From Streptomyces sp. F63 (GTDB lineage Bacteria; Actinomycetota; Actinomycetes; Streptomycetales; Streptomycetaceae), in the NCBI RefSeq assembly GCF_018070345.1, contig NZ_JAGPXX010000004.1, positions 186,001 to 250,000 on the forward strand: a stretch of 64,000 nucleotides of DNA, in the 5' to 3' direction. Below, piece by piece: positions 39,282 through 50,259 of this stretch. The first letter of the stretch is position 1. Every line of letters begins with the position of its first letter. A model generated the notes under the pieces. It was given only the letters and a program-made list of their open reading frames with translations, made no database searches and was not told where the DNA came from. A program made the translations under genes and the position numbers.

Positions 39282-39815
39282 TCACCCACCGCACCGGAGG
39301 TGATGGAGCATCAGCAGAGCCGCCGCCATGTTCGCCGCGGGCACCTCGCCGCGCGCCACCATGTCCGGCACCAGCTTCAGCGGCACCCACTCCCTCCGGT
39401 CCGACTCGAAGGCGTCGGCCGGCTGCCCGACGTACTCGGCCTCGTCCGTCCAGTAGATGTGATGCCGGGCGTCCGTCAGCCCGTTGGACGGCTCCACCGA
39501 CAGCAGATGCCGCAGCCGGCCGGGCCGCCACCCCGTCTCCTCCTCCATCTCCCGGGCCGCCGCGAGCGCGCAGTCCTCACGGTCCTCGACGACACCGGCC
39601 GCCAGCTCCCAGCCGTACGTCCCGGTGATGAAACGGTGCCGCCACAGCAGCAGCACCTCATTGGCCTCATTGACGACGGTGGCGGCGGCGACCGGCCGGA
39701 GCCGGATCACGTAATGGTCGAGACGGCGCCCGTCGGGGAGTTCGACATCGGCGAGGTTCACCCGGAACCAGCGGTTCTCGTACACGGTGCGTTCGCCGGC
39801 GTTCTTCCATCGCAC
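39282..39815 (-). CDS. Nudix hydrolase
   Basis: A 177-residue hydrolase. The Nudix box is complete: G-VVEDR-E-DCALAAA-REMEEETGW, matching Gx5Ex7REUXEEXGU. The preceding WELAAG and the C-terminal WVPLKLVPDMVARGE resemble ADP-ribose pyrophosphatase-type members that hydrolyse nucleoside diphosphate sugars. The substrate is not certain. ATG start. It lies about 55 bp downstream of the TPR regulator gene on the same strand, so the two may be co-transcribed. Confidence 0.92.
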   Translation of the reverse strand: MRWKNAGERTVYENRWFRVNLADVELPDGRRLDHYVIRLRPVAAATVVNEANEVLLLWRHRFITGTYGWELAAGVVEDREDCALAAAREMEEETGWRPGRLRHLLSVEPSNGLTDARHHIYWTDEAEYVGQPADAFESDRREWVPLKLVPDMVARGEVPAANMAAALLMLHHLRCGG

Positions 39816-39872
39816 GAATCCGCCACCTTCCGCCCCCGTCCAGCCGACACAGCGGACCCCTCCCCCGGGGCC

Positions 39873-41213
39873 TCAGAGCGGTACGCGCAGAGTCCGGTCG
39901 ATCAGTTCGGCGGCCTCGGCGCTCGCGGCACACCTGCTCGCCACGAGGTCTTCCCGTACGGCGCGGAGCCGGTCCCGGAGCCGCCGCGACTCCATGCCCC
40001 GCACCCGCTCGGTCATTTCCACCACCGTGGCCGCGGCCCGATCGGCGTCACCCCGGCACAGCTCGATCTGCGTGAACAGCGCCAGCCGGTGCACCCGCCC
40101 GCGGTCGTGCGCGGGACTGCCGACCGCCGCCACCGCGTGCTCGTACGCGGCCCCCAGGTCACCGAGGCTCAGCAGCGCCTCGGCCACCTGCACATTGACC
40201 AGCCCCGGCTGCACATAGCCGGTCTCGGCCGGTTCCTGCCCCCGCCGGATGCTCTCCGCCGCCCGCTCCGCCCGCCGGATGCAGGCCAGGGCCGACCGCC
40301 CGTCCCCCAGCTTCGCGTACGCCTTGGCCTGCATCGCGTACAGGTCCGCGGAGAGCGCCGGCGTGATGTGCGGCCCCGCCGCGCGCAGCGCCGTCTCGGC
40401 GAAGGCCACCGCCTGCCGGAACTCCCCCGTGTGCAGGGACTGGTTGACGAGCAGCGCGATCGTGTAGGCACCCAGCCCCCGGTCACCGCTGGCCTTGGCC
40501 AGCCGCAGCGCCTGGTGGAAGTAGCGCTGCGCCAGCCCGTACGCGTCCGAGTCGTACGCGCAGATACCCGCCACGGCCACCAGCCCGCCGACGGCACGGT
40601 GCAGCAGCCGGCCGGTGGCGTCGGTGTAGCCGCCGCGCAGCAGCGGCGCCGTCTCGGCGTTGAGGAAGCCCACGATCCGGGATCTCGTCGCCACCCCGCC
40701 CGCCCTGCGGTACATCTGCTCGTAGTGGGCGCGGGCGGTGCGCAGCATCTCGATGTCCGCGAGCCCCACCCGCACCGGCCCGTGGCGTGAGACGTCCGCG
40801 TCCTCGGGCGGGTTCTCCCACTCCCAGACGGGCATCACGGCGGGGGTCCCGGTCACCGCCGGGGCGCCCACCACATGCGGGCGCTGCTGCTCGTCGGACC
40901 GCCACAGGGCCGTGGCCCGGTCGACGAAGCCGGCGAGCGGCGTGCCGTGCGGCGCGTGGCCGGCACCGGGCGGGCCGAAGCCGATGTCGTCGAGGGTGAG
41001 CGCACGCCGCACCCGCTCGCCCAGCACCTCGCAGATGAGGTCCGGCACCTGGCCGCGCGGGCGCTGGCCCTTCAGCCAGCGGGCGACGGCGGTGTGCTCG
41101 TAACGCAGCGTCAGGCCCCGGGCCCGCCCGGCCTCGTTGACGTGCGCGGCCAGCCCGGCATGCGAAATGCCCGCCTCGCCGAGGACGGCGTCGAGCAGGG
41201 TGTTGGGCTCCAT
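39873..41213 (-). CDS. TPR-containing transcriptional regulator, NsdA/NsdB-like
   Basis: A 446-residue protein. Residues 1-75 form an XRE-like helix-turn-helix domain (NTLLDAVLGEAGISHAGLAAHVNEAGR, YEHTAVARWLKGQRPRG). Residues 160-440 are tetratricopeptide-like helices (YGLAQRYFHQALRLAKASGDRG, AVAFAETALRAAG, ADLYAMQAKAYAKLGDGRSALACIRRAERAA). This layout is that of Streptomyces regulators affecting antibiotic production and sporulation, such as NsdA and NsdB. ATG at 41213 with GGGAGGGG upstream. The inverted repeat at 41284-41325 lies about 70 bp upstream of the start. Confidence 0.88.
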   Translation of the reverse strand: MEPNTLLDAVLGEAGISHAGLAAHVNEAGRARGLTLRYEHTAVARWLKGQRPRGQVPDLICEVLGERVRRALTLDDIGFGPPGAGHAPHGTPLAGFVDRATALWRSDEQQRPHVVGAPAVTGTPAVMPVWEWENPPEDADVSRHGPVRVGLADIEMLRTARAHYEQMYRRAGGVATRSRIVGFLNAETAPLLRGGYTDATGRLLHRAVGGLVAVAGICAYDSDAYGLAQRYFHQALRLAKASGDRGLGAYTIALLVNQSLHTGEFRQAVAFAETALRAAGPHITPALSADLYAMQAKAYAKLGDGRSALACIRRAERAAESIRRGQEPAETGYVQPGLVNVQVAEALLSLGDLGAAYEHAVAAVGSPAHDRGRVHRLALFTQIELCRGDADRAAATVVEMTERVRGMESRRLRDRLRAVREDLVASRCAASAEAAELIDRTLRVPL

Positions 41214-41283
41214 CGCCCCTCCCGGTGCGCTCGGGGTGAACACAGCGTAGAGGAGCGGCGACAGGGCCGGGCGGGAACCGGCC

Positions 41284-41325
41284 ACCTCCGGTACGGGCGC
41301 CGGGCCGGGCTCCCGTACCGGAGGT
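41284..41325. promoter_or_regulatory. 14-bp inverted repeat upstream of the TPR regulator
   Basis: ACCTCCGGTACGGG and its exact complement are separated by 14 bases. It could be an operator for the TPR regulator (autoregulation) or a stem in its leader. Confidence 0.5.
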
Positions 41326-41373
41326 CCCCGGCGGTCCCCGCCGGTCCCCGGCGGTCCCCGCCGGTCCCCGCCG
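41324..41373. repeat. 10-bp tandem repeat
   Basis: Five units of GTCCCCGGCG or GTCCCCGCCG, alternating, directly after the inverted repeat. The remaining 150 bp to the recombinase remnant has nothing recognised. Confidence 0.85.
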
Positions 41374-41521
41374 GTACCCGGCCGGGGCGGAACGGCGGGG
41401 GCGGGGCGGGCGGTCCCCCGCGCACACGATCCTGCACGGACAGCCCGGGAACCGGTTCGGGACGGGGCCGGGTGCCGGCCCCCGCGGCCGCGGTCGGGCC
41501 CCGGCCCCGGTCCGCGCCGCA

Positions 41522-41895
41522 GTCGAACAGTTCGACTGCCCCATGTGTGAGGTGCCGGCCGGAAGCACCGGCCGCGCCCGCGGCGGCAAGGTCGCCCTCA
41601 AGTACCACACCCGCGCTTCACGCCCGTCCCCCGGCTCCGCGCCGAGCTGGAGGCGAAGAACGCCGCCGACCGCGGCCCCGGCCGCGCGGGGGAGACGGGG
41701 CCGGGGATCGACGGACGCCCCGAGGTCGTCGACGACGACATGGCCGCCTACGCCCGCAGCCTGCGAGCCAACGGCGTCCCCGTCCCCGAGACCGCCCGCA
41801 GACTCGTCATCGCCCCGGGCGAGAACCCGGGCAAGCGCCCCTCGGTCGCCACCGTCTACCGCATCCTCGCCGAGGACACCGGCAGCGCCGAGTGA
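41522..41895 (+). pseudogene. Recombinase/invertase-like C-terminal remnant with a one-base frameshift
   Basis: Two frames join into one protein piece: VEQFDCPMCEVPAGSTGR...GGKVALKYHT in one, and PRFTPVPRLRAELEAKN, ...EVVDDDMAAYARSLRANGVPVPETARRLVIAPGENPGK, VATVYRILAE in the next. Restoring a single C in the C-run at 41610-41612 would fuse them. The piece has a zinc-finger-like CPMC start and a C-terminal helix-turn-helix as in Streptomyces plasmid or integrative-element recombinase-type proteins. The catalytic domain is absent. It is a relic of a mobile element; no attachment site or other element gene is recognised around it. Confidence 0.7.
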
Positions 41896-41968
41896 TCCCG
41901 GCGCCCGTCAAAGCTTCAAGAGCAACTCCTGGCCCCTTCGGCCCGTATCCCGGCGATACCCCCACTCG

Positions 41969-43612
41969 TCAGCCGGCCGGGGACGGAGGGGAGACGGTGC
42001 CGCCGGTCGTCGCCGGTGCGGTCCGGCCGGCCGGGACGTGCGGCATGCCGGGCCGTACCGCGAGCAGCGCCACATCGTCCGCCAGCCGGCCGCCGGTGTG
42101 CCCCAGCAGCGCCGTCTGCACGCGGTCGACGAGTTCTTCCGGTGTGCCGACCGCACCGGTCGTCACGGCGGCCTCCAGGGCGCCCGCCAGCGGGAAGAAA
42201 CGCCCCGCGGCGTCGCGGGCCTCCTCCGTCCCGTCGGTGTGCAGCAGCAGCAGCTCCTCCGTCCCGAGCGGTGGCAGCAGGCGCACCGGGAGCCGCTCGG
42301 GCAACGGGAAGGCGCCGAGCGGCGGCAGGGGGTCGGCGTCGCTGAGCGGCTGCACCCGGGACTCACCCGGCCGGGACGCGAAGCCCTCCGGCCGGGACGC
42401 AGAAGGGCCGGGCCGGGACGCATCCGCGTCCGCGTCCGCGCCCCCGGGTTCCCCGGCGGCCGCCACGGGTGCGGATGTCCCCGCGCGGAACGGGCCTCCG
42501 GGCTTCCGGGCGGACGCCGGGCCGTCCGGGGACCCCGGTTCCGGCCCGGCGTCCGGGCCCGCGCGCTTCCCCGTGGGCAGCGGGCGGCCGGGATCCCCGT
42601 CGGGCACCGGGGAGCGGGCCCCTTCCGCGGGGGCAGCGGTTGCGGCTCGCTCCGTCCCGGTGGGAGCCATGGGCTTGTTACTGCACCCCGTTTCGGCTCC
42701 TTCGGGGCACGCATCCGGCTCGGGACCCTCGCCGGTCCCGTTGTCCCCCTCCCCCGCGGCACCGGGTCCGTCACCGCACGCGGCCGCCGTCCGCAACCGG
42801 TAGGGCCAGGGATGGCCGCAGTTGAGGACCGACAGTTCCTCGCCCGGACGCAGTTCCAGCAGCAGGACAGTGACGAACTCCTCGGCGAACGGGTCCCGCC
42901 CGGGCGGTTCCCGGCCCTCCTCGCCCGGCCCCTCCCCCAGATGCCGGCCCAGGGCGCGCTCCAGCCGGCGCAGCACTCCGGCCAGATCCCGCTCCTCGTG
43001 GGCCGCCTCCCGGAAGCAGCCGAGGACGGCGGCGACGGTGCCGATCGCGGCCAGGCCGTGGCCGCGGACATCGCCCACGACGATCCGCAGGCCGTACGGG
43101 GTGTCCAGTGCCTCGTACAGATCACCGCCGACCGAGGCGCCGCGGGTCGCGGAGAGATGCCGCACCGCGGTGGTGAAACCCCCGACCGCGGCGGGCAGCG
43201 GGCGGAGCAGCACCTGCTGGGCGGCGACGGCGACCGCGCGGGTGCGCTCCAGCTCCCGGAGCAGCCGCTGCCCGCGGCCCGTCGACAGGCAGGCGGCCAC
43301 GAGCGCCGTGACGACGGCGCAGGAGACGCCGGTACGGAGACCCGCCGCCGGACCGCCGCCCGGAATGCCGAGCAGCAGGAGAACGAGCAGGGCCCCGGCC
43401 CCGCTGACGAGGACGCAGCACCGGCGGCCGCTGCCCGCACAGGCGAGAGCGGGCGCCGCCGCGAGCAGCGGTGTCAGGTCCGGGCCGGCCGGCCGCAGCA
43501 GTTCCCATCCGGCGACGGCCAGGATCCACAGGACGGGCAGGGCTATGAGCGATCCGCGCAGCAGCGCACGGGAGCCGCTGCCGGGGACGCGCGTGGTCCG
43601 GAGACGGTTCAT
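41969..43612 (-). CDS. Membrane-bound SpoIIE-type protein phosphatase with a 150-residue insertion
   Basis: A 547-residue protein. Residues 20-115 form about four membrane helices (SLIALPVLWILAVAGWELL, CCVLVSGAGALLVLLLLG, GVSCAVVTALVAACLS). The phosphatase domain has VGGDLYEAL (161), VGDVRGHGL (180), LNCGHPWPY (264), LLLLHTDGTEEARD (455) and DDVALLAVRPG. Between strands at residues 276-425 lies a 150-residue Gly/Ala/Glu/Pro insertion with repeated SRPG units; in most relatives this link is about 30-40 residues. ATG at 43612 with GGGGGAG upstream. The target phosphoprotein is not encoded nearby. Confidence 0.9.
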   Translation of the reverse strand: MNRLRTTRVPGSGSRALLRGSLIALPVLWILAVAGWELLRPAGPDLTPLLAAAPALACAGSGRRCCVLVSGAGALLVLLLLGIPGGGPAAGLRTGVSCAVVTALVAACLSTGRGQRLLRELERTRAVAVAAQQVLLRPLPAAVGGFTTAVRHLSATRGASVGGDLYEALDTPYGLRIVVGDVRGHGLAAIGTVAAVLGCFREAAHEERDLAGVLRRLERALGRHLGEGPGEEGREPPGRDPFAEEFVTVLLLELRPGEELSVLNCGHPWPYRLRTAAACGDGPGAAGEGDNGTGEGPEPDACPEGAETGCSNKPMAPTGTERAATAAPAEGARSPVPDGDPGRPLPTGKRAGPDAGPEPGSPDGPASARKPGGPFRAGTSAPVAAAGEPGGADADADASRPGPSASRPEGFASRPGESRVQPLSDADPLPPLGAFPLPERLPVRLLPPLGTEELLLLHTDGTEEARDAAGRFFPLAGALEAAVTTGAVGTPEELVDRVQTALLGHTGGRLADDVALLAVRPGMPHVPAGRTAPATTGGTVSPPSPAG

Positions 43613-44249
43613 GCCGGCGAACTCCCCCTCGGTGGTCCGTCCGCCGGCCCGGCCGGTCGGAGTCGCCGGGCCGGCGCGCTGCGCCGTGCCCGGGTCTCCT
43701 GCGGGCACCCCCCGGGCGGTCTCCCGGCGGACGGGCTCCGGTTGGTCTGCGGGGCCCACGGCGAAACGCGTCGAGTCTTTCGGCTCCGGGCGGCGATACG
43801 CACTCCGTTGGGCCGACTTCACCCGATCGTGCGAGCTGTTCGTTTCCCGGACGCGAAGGGATGCCGGGCAGCCCCGGCGCGACCACCGGACTCCCGAGTG
43901 CCACCCCTGCGACGACGCTGACCAGGGATTCCTTGGCGGTCCGGGCGGTTCTCCCGACCATCGGCGCCCGGGAACCGGGCCCACGGCACCGCCATGACTG
44001 TGCTCGGGCAACGGGTGAGAACCCACGGCGAGTTGACGTTCACCGCGCCGGGGCGCACGCCTCGGCGCGGGCCCGCACCCCCACGGCGCCGTACGCCGCG
44101 GCCGCCCCGGGCCCGGACCCGGACCCGGGCCACGCCCCGGCCCGGCACGCTCCGCACCCCCGGTCCGCGCACGGGCGAGGGGGCGCCCCGGAGCCGTGAG
44201 CTCCGGAGCGCCCCCTCGGTGACGCCGTCGGGCGTACGGGCGCGGGCGG
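43613..44249. other. 637-bp intergenic region with the pheT terminator
   Basis: Separates pheT (upstream) from the phosphatase gene on the minus strand. It contains the hairpin at 44176-44218. The central part (43780-44050) is less GC-rich than its surroundings and probably holds the phosphatase promoter; no conserved frame was recognised. Confidence 0.5.
44176..44218 (-). terminator. Terminator of the pheST operon
   Basis: A 19-bp stem with loop of five bases begins 32 bp after the pheT stop at 44250. On the minus-strand RNA all positions pair, one as U-G, while the plus strand has a C-A mismatch, which points to function on the pheT transcript. Confidence 0.85.
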
Positions 44250-46778
44250 TCAGGCGCCGCGCAGCACCGCCCCCGTGCGGTCGGCGGCCGCCGCCACCGC
44301 CGCGTCGCGCGCCGCGGAGATCTCCTCGGCGGTCAGCGTGCGGTCCGGCGCCCGGAAGCGCAGCGTGTACGCGAGGGACTTCCGGCCCTCGCCGAGCTGC
44401 TCGCCGGTGAACACGTCGAACAGCCGCAGCGACTCCAGGAGTTCCCCGGCCCCGGCGCCCAGTGCGGCGGCGACGTCGGCCGCGGCCACGGAACCGTCCA
44501 CGACCAGGGCGACGTCCTGCGTGGCCACCGGGAACGTGGAGATCCGGGGGGCCCGGAGCGTGCCCGTGCCGGCCCGCTCCAGGAGGTCGAGGTCGATCTC
44601 CATCGCGCAGGTGCGCTCGGGCAGCCCGAGCGCCTTCACGGCCCGGGGGTGCAGTTCGCCGGCGTGCCCGACGACCCGCTCCTCCCCGTCGACGGACGCG
44701 AGCAGCGCCGCGCAGCGGCCCGGGTGCCAGGGGGCGTGCCGGTCCTGGCGGACCGTCAGCCCGACGCCGGCCTCGCGGGCGACCGTGCGGCCGGCCTCGA
44801 CGGCGTCCGCCCAGTTCGCTGCGGAGCCCTTGCCCCACCAGCCGTCCGGGCGGCGGGCCCCGGAGAGCACCACCGCGGCGCGGCGCGGCTGGTCCGGCAG
44901 CGCGGCGGCGAGCCCGGCGAGCTCCTCCTCGGTGGGGCGGCGGTCGACGGGCAGCCGTGGGCCGGGCTTCTCCGCCCCGGTCGGCCGGAAGACCAGCCCG
45001 GTCTCGAAGAGTGCCAGGTCGTGCTCGCCGCGCCCGTCGTTGCGGCGCAGCGCGGCCAGCAGGCCCGGCAGCAGGGTGGTGCGCAGCGCGGGTTCGGTGT
45101 CGGCGAGCGGATTGGCCAGCCGCACCACGGTGCGGCGCGGGTCGTCCGCGTCCAGCCCCAGCTGGTCGAAGACGCTCTCCCCGAGGAACGGGTAGCTGAG
45201 CGCCTCGGTGCAGCCGGCGCCGGCGAGGGCGCGGCCCACCCGGCGGTGCAGCCGCTGCCGCTCGGTCAGGCCCCGGCCGGCGGGCGGCCTCGGCAGGGTG
45301 GAGGGCAGGTTCTCGTAACCCTCCAGCCGGATGACCTCCTCGGCGAGGTCGTTGGGGTCGGTGAGGTCGGGCCGCCAGCTGGGCGCGGTGACGGTGAGTT
45401 CGTCCTGCCCGTAGACGTCGCAGCCGATCTCCTGGAGGCGGCGGACGACGGTCTCGCGGCCGTAGGCGACACCCGCGACGCGGTCGGGATGGTCCGCGGC
45501 GATCTTGATGGTGTGCGGACCGGAGGGCGTGACGACCTCGGTGACCCCGGCCTCGGCGGAGCCGCCGGCGAGCAGCACCAGCAGGTCGACGGCGCGCTGG
45601 GCGGCGGCCGAGGCGGCCTCGGGGTCGACGCCGCGCTCGAAGCGCCTGGACGCCTCGGAGGACAGCCTGTGCCGGCGGGCGGTCCGGGCGACCGTCACCG
45701 GGTCGAAGTGGGCGGCCTCGATGACGACGTCGGTGGTGCCGCCGGTGACCGTGCCGGTCTCCGGGTCGGTCACCGCGTCGCCGATCTCGGTGTTGGCGCC
45801 GCCCATGACACCGGCGAGCCCGATGGGTCCGCGGCGGTCGGTGATGACCAGGTCCTCGGGGTCGAGGACGCGCTGGACGCCGTCGAGGGTGGTGAGCTTC
45901 TCGCCGGGCCCGGCGCGGCGGACACCGATGGGTCCGTCGAGCCGGGCGCGGTCGTAGGCGTGCAGCGGCTGGCCGAGTTCGAGCATCACGTAGTTGGTGA
46001 TGTCCACGGCCAGGGAGATGGGCCGCATCCCGGCCTTCTGCAGCCGCCGCTGGAGCCAGACCGGTGAGTGCGCCTCGGGGTCGAGGCCGGTGACCGTGCG
46101 GGCGGTGAAGCGGTCGCAGGCACGCGGGTCGGCGACCTCGACGGGGTGGCCGTGCTCGTTGGGCGCGGGCACGTCGAGCAGCGCCGGGTCGCGCAGCGGT
46201 ACGCCGTAGGCGGTGGCCGCCTCGCGGGCGATGCCGCGCATCGAGAGGCAGTAGCCGCGGTCGGGGGTGACGGCGATGTCCAGGACCTCGTCGGCGAGTT
46301 CGAGCAGCTCGATCGCGTCGGTGCCCGGCTCGTGGCCCGGCGGGAGGACGATGATGCCCTCGTGGTCCTCGGACATGCCCAGTTCGGCGGCCGAGCAGAT
46401 CATGCCCTCGGACGTCTTGCCGTAGGTCTTCCGCGCCGAGATGGCGAAGTCGCCCGGGAGCACGGCGCCGGGCAGGACCACGACGACCTTGTCGCCCACG
46501 GCGAAGTTCCGCGCGCCGCAGACGATGTTCTGCGGTTCGCCGGTGCCGTTGGCGGCGCCGACGTTCACCTGGCAGTAGCGGATGGGCTTCCGGAAGCCGG
46601 TGAGCTCCTCGATGGCCAGCACCTCGCCGACCACCAGGGGGCCCTTGAGGCCGGTGCCGAGCTGTTCGACGGTCTCGACCTCCAGGCCGGCGGCGATGAG
46701 CCGGGCCTGGACGTCACGACCGGTCTGTCCGGTGGGGAGGTCGACATACTCCCGCAGCCAGCTGAGCGGGACCCGCAT
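44250..46778 (-). CDS. pheT: Phenylalanyl-tRNA synthetase beta subunit
   Basis: An 842-residue subunit of the alpha2-beta2 enzyme that charges tRNA-Phe. In order: an EMAP-like tRNA-binding domain ([25 protein letters not shown]), the B3/B4 editing region ([45 protein letters not shown]), B5 (LGCDVYGQ-like [29 protein letters not shown]), and the C-terminal anticodon-binding FDX-ACB domain ([15 protein letters not shown]). The ATG overlaps the pheS stop by one base (TGATG), so the subunits are coupled. Length is normal. Confidence 0.97.
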   Translation of the reverse strand: MRVPLSWLREYVDLPTGQTGRDVQARLIAAGLEVETVEQLGTGLKGPLVVGEVLAIEELTGFRKPIRYCQVNVGAANGTGEPQNIVCGARNFAVGDKVVVVLPGAVLPGDFAISARKTYGKTSEGMICSAAELGMSEDHEGIIVLPPGHEPGTDAIELLELADEVLDIAVTPDRGYCLSMRGIAREAATAYGVPLRDPALLDVPAPNEHGHPVEVADPRACDRFTARTVTGLDPEAHSPVWLQRRLQKAGMRPISLAVDITNYVMLELGQPLHAYDRARLDGPIGVRRAGPGEKLTTLDGVQRVLDPEDLVITDRRGPIGLAGVMGGANTEIGDAVTDPETGTVTGGTTDVVIEAAHFDPVTVARTARRHRLSSEASRRFERGVDPEAASAAAQRAVDLLVLLAGGSAEAGVTEVVTPSGPHTIKIAADHPDRVAGVAYGRETVVRRLQEIGCDVYGQDELTVTAPSWRPDLTDPNDLAEEVIRLEGYENLPSTLPRPPAGRGLTERQRLHRRVGRALAGAGCTEALSYPFLGESVFDQLGLDADDPRRTVVRLANPLADTEPALRTTLLPGLLAALRRNDGRGEHDLALFETGLVFRPTGAEKPGPRLPVDRRPTEEELAGLAAALPDQPRRAAVVLSGARRPDGWWGKGSAANWADAVEAGRTVAREAGVGLTVRQDRHAPWHPGRCAALLASVDGEERVVGHAGELHPRAVKALGLPERTCAMEIDLDLLERAGTGTLRAPRISTFPVATQDVALVVDGSVAAADVAAALGAGAGELLESLRLFDVFTGEQLGEGRKSLAYTLRFRAPDRTLTAEEISAARDAAVAAAADRTGAVLRGA

Positions 46779-47902
46779 CAGATCTCCATCCCGAAGGGCC
46801 GGGTGAAGCGCACGTCACCCTCGACCATGTCTCGCATGTCCTCGACGTTGTGGCGGAACATCAGCATCCGCTCGATGCCGAACCCGAAGGCGAATCCGCT
46901 GTACTTCTCCGGGTCGACGCCGCAGGCGGTGAGCACCCGCGGGTTGACCATGCCGCAGCCGCCCAGCTCGATCCAGCCCTCGCTGCCGCAGGTGCGGCAG
47001 GGGCGGTCCGGGTCGCCGACGGAGGCGCCGCGGCAGACGTAGCACTCCATGTCCATCTCGGCGGAGGGCTCGGTGAAGGGGAAGTAGTTCGGCCGCAGCC
47101 GGGTCGTCATGCCCTCGCCGAAGAGGGACTGGACCATGTGGTCCAGGGTGCCCTTGAGGTCCGCCATGGTCAGGCCCTCGTCGACGGCGAGCAGCTCGAC
47201 CTGGTGGAAGACCGGGGTGTGGGTGGCGTCCAGCTCGTCGGTGCGGTAGACGCGGCCGGGGCAGATGACGTAGACCGGCGGCTCGCGGTCCAGCATCGAG
47301 CGGATCTGCACCGGGGAGGTGTGGGTGCGCAGCACGACGCCGGACTGGTCGCGGTCCGTGGCGGCGGACTCGACGAAGAAGGTGTCCTGCATGGTGCGGG
47401 CCGGGTGGTCCGGGGCGATGTTGAGGGCGTCGAAGTTCAGCCACTCCGACTCGACCTCGGGGCCCTCGGCCACCTCGTAACCCATGGCGACGAAGATGTC
47501 CTCGATGCGCTCCATGAGCGTGGTCAGCGGGTGCCGGGCGCCGGCCGGCTCGCGGTCGTAGGGCAGCGTGACGTCCACCGCCTCCTCGACCAGCACGCGC
47601 TCGTCGCGCTCCGCCTCCAGCTCCGCCTGGCGGGCCGCCAGCGCACGCTTCACCTCGCCGCGGGCGCCGCCGACGCGCTTGCCGGCGTCGGCCTTGGCGT
47701 GCGGCGGGAGGGCGCCGATCTCGCGGTTGGCGAGGGCGAGCGGCGAGCGGTCACCGGCGTGGGCCACCTTCGCCTCGTGCAGGGCCGCGAGATCCCCGGC
47801 GGCGGCGATGGCGGCGAGCGCCTCGTCCCGCATCCGGGCGATCTGTTCCGGTTTCAGTGCCTCGACCTCGACAGGGTCGTACGACTTATTGGGTGCCGAC
47901 AT
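46778..47902 (-). CDS. pheS: Phenylalanyl-tRNA synthetase alpha subunit
   Basis: A 374-residue catalytic subunit. The N-terminal coiled coil is followed by class II motifs: [28 protein letters not shown] (motif 1 area), [19 protein letters not shown] [15 protein letters not shown] and [21 protein letters not shown] (motif 2), and [34 protein letters not shown] (motif 3). ATG start. It is the first gene of pheST, with 125 bp between it and the histidine kinase stop boundary. The usual phenylalanine-binding residues lie in conserved blocks. Confidence 0.97.
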   Translation of the reverse strand: MSAPNKSYDPVEVEALKPEQIARMRDEALAAIAAAGDLAALHEAKVAHAGDRSPLALANREIGALPPHAKADAGKRVGGARGEVKRALAARQAELEAERDERVLVEEAVDVTLPYDREPAGARHPLTTLMERIEDIFVAMGYEVAEGPEVESEWLNFDALNIAPDHPARTMQDTFFVESAATDRDQSGVVLRTHTSPVQIRSMLDREPPVYVICPGRVYRTDELDATHTPVFHQVELLAVDEGLTMADLKGTLDHMVQSLFGEGMTTRLRPNYFPFTEPSAEMDMECYVCRGASVGDPDRPCRTCGSEGWIELGGCGMVNPRVLTACGVDPEKYSGFAFGFGIERMLMFRHNVEDMRDMVEGDVRFTRPFGMEI

Positions 47903-48027
47903 CTCTTCCCGTGTTTCCGATTGGCTGACTGCGCGGCCCGTGCTCGGTGGCTGCCGGCTGCCGGAGCAGCCCGGAGTGCCACCGCCCGAGTCTACGGGGC
48001 GCGGGGGACGGGAGAGCCCGCGGCCGC

Positions 48028-49158
48028 TCAGACCAGGAAGGACGGAGCGGCGACGGGCAGCGTGAACCGGAAGCGGGCGCCGCCGCCGGGGGCGCGGCCG
48101 ACCTCGATCGTCCCGCCGTGGGCCTCCACGATCCCCTTGACGATGTACAGGCCCAGGCCGGTGCCGCCGCGCTTGCTGCCCCGCCAGAAGCGGGTGAAGA
48201 CGCGGCTCATCGACTCCTCCGGGATCCCGGGGCCCTCATCGCTCACGGTGACGGATGTCCCCTCGTTCGGCGGATGGGCGGCTGACACCTCGATGGTGAC
48301 GGTTCCCTCGCCGTGGCGCACGGCATTTTCCAGCAGGTTGCCGAGGACCTGGTCCACCTTGTCCGGATCCGCCCAGAGCGCGGGCAGCGGCCCCGCGACG
48401 CGGACGGCGAAGCGGTCCTCCGGCTCCCCGGCGCCGACGTGCGCCGCGACGTGGCGCCGGACGGCGGCGGCCATGTCCACCGGCTGCCGGTGTATCTCCA
48501 GCCGGCCGGAGTCGATCCGGGAGATGTCGAGCAGTTCGGCGATGAGCCGGGTGACGCGGTCGGCGTCGGCGTCGACGGTCTCCAGCATCAGCCGCTTCTG
48601 GTCGTCCGTGAACCGCTCCCACTTGGCGAGGAGGGTGGCGGTGAACCCCTTCACGGAGGTGAGCGGCGAGCGCAGTTCGTGGGCGACGGTGGCGATCAGC
48701 TCGGCGTGGCTCCGCTCGGTGCGGCGGCGGGCCTCGGTGCCGCGCAGGGAGATCACGAGCCGGTGCACCGGGCCCAGCCGGCGGCGGCGTATGTAGCGGG
48801 CGGAGACCAGCACCTCGCGGCCGCCGGGGAGTAAGAGATTCCGCTCGGGCTGGCCGGCCCGCGTGGCCAGCCCGCCGTACGGGTCGGTGCACGCCCACCA
48901 GCGGCGGCCCTCCAGGTCCTCCAGCGGGAGGGCGCGCTCCAGCGGGAGCCCCAGCACCTGGGAGGGCCGGAGCGCGGTGATCCGCTGCGCGGCCGCGTTG
49001 AAGCAGATGACGCGGCCGTTCTCGTCGGCGACGACCAGGCCGTCCGGCAGGTCGTCCGGATCGACGCCGAGGGCGGACGGCCCGGGGCTCCAGTCGGCCG
49101 CCGAGACCGGCGGCCCGGTGTCCGGCACCGGCCGCCCCGAAGTCCTGACGTCCCTCAC
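48028..49158 (-). CDS. PAS-domain sensor histidine kinase
   Basis: A 376-residue kinase. A PAS domain (about 35-140: [37 protein letters not shown]) precedes the dimerisation helix with the phospho-acceptor His in [22 protein letters not shown] and the ATPase domain with N box [14 protein letters not shown]1 [12 protein letters not shown] box FTRFWRG and G2 [19 protein letters not shown]. No membrane segment is visible, so it senses a cytoplasmic signal. No response regulator is adjacent, which makes it an orphan. GTG start; it lies between the rRNA methyltransferase and pheS. Confidence 0.92.
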   Translation of the reverse strand: MRDVRTSGRPVPDTGPPVSAADWSPGPSALGVDPDDLPDGLVVADENGRVICFNAAAQRITALRPSQVLGLPLERALPLEDLEGRRWWACTDPYGGLATRAGQPERNLLLPGGREVLVSARYIRRRRLGPVHRLVISLRGTEARRRTERSHAELIATVAHELRSPLTSVKGFTATLLAKWERFTDDQKRLMLETVDADADRVTRLIAELLDISRIDSGRLEIHRQPVDMAAAVRRHVAAHVGAGEPEDRFAVRVAGPLPALWADPDKVDQVLGNLLENAVRHGEGTVTIEVSAAHPPNEGTSVTVSDEGPGIPEESMSRVFTRFWRGSKRGGTGLGLYIVKGIVEAHGGTIEVGRAPGGGARFRFTLPVAAPSFLV

Positions 49159-49194
49159 CGCACCCCCTGAAGTCGGCCCCGGGCCGCAACCCTA

Positions 49195-50049
<855 letters not shown>

Positions 50050-50201
50050 GGGCGGCGGCTCGCTTCGTTCTCGGTGCGGTGCGTGCGCGACGCATGCGGT
50101 GGGGTCGGGGGGTGCGGCGTGCGGCGGGCAGGGGACGGCGGGCGCCGGGACGGCGGCGCGGCCGGGGACCGTCCGCCGTCAGGCGTCCGCCGTCAGCAGA
50201 A

Positions 50202-50230
50202 CGGACCCGCAGGCAGGGCCTGCGGGTCCG
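50202..50230 (-). terminator. Terminator of the infC-rpmI-rplT operon
   Basis: CGGACCCGCAGGC, a three-base loop AGG, and the exact complement form a 13-bp stem starting 30 bp after the rplT stop. Confidence 0.88.
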
Positions 50231-50259
50231 CTGAAGCCTCTCGGCCGGGCGCCTGCGGA

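Noticed and set aside
38940..40790. A 616-codon plus-strand frame across the Nudix and TPR genes
   Set aside because: It is antisense to two well-supported genes and encodes a Pro/Arg/His-rich peptide without motifs.
43990..44170. A plus-strand ORF starting MTVLGQRVRTHGE between pheT and the phosphatase gene
   Set aside because: It has no ribosome site and quickly turns into Pro/Arg low-complexity sequence.
47903..48027. A TGGCAC stretch upstream of pheS that resembles part of a T-box antiterminator
   Set aside because: The full T-box core is not matched and no specifier stem is visible in the 125-bp gap.
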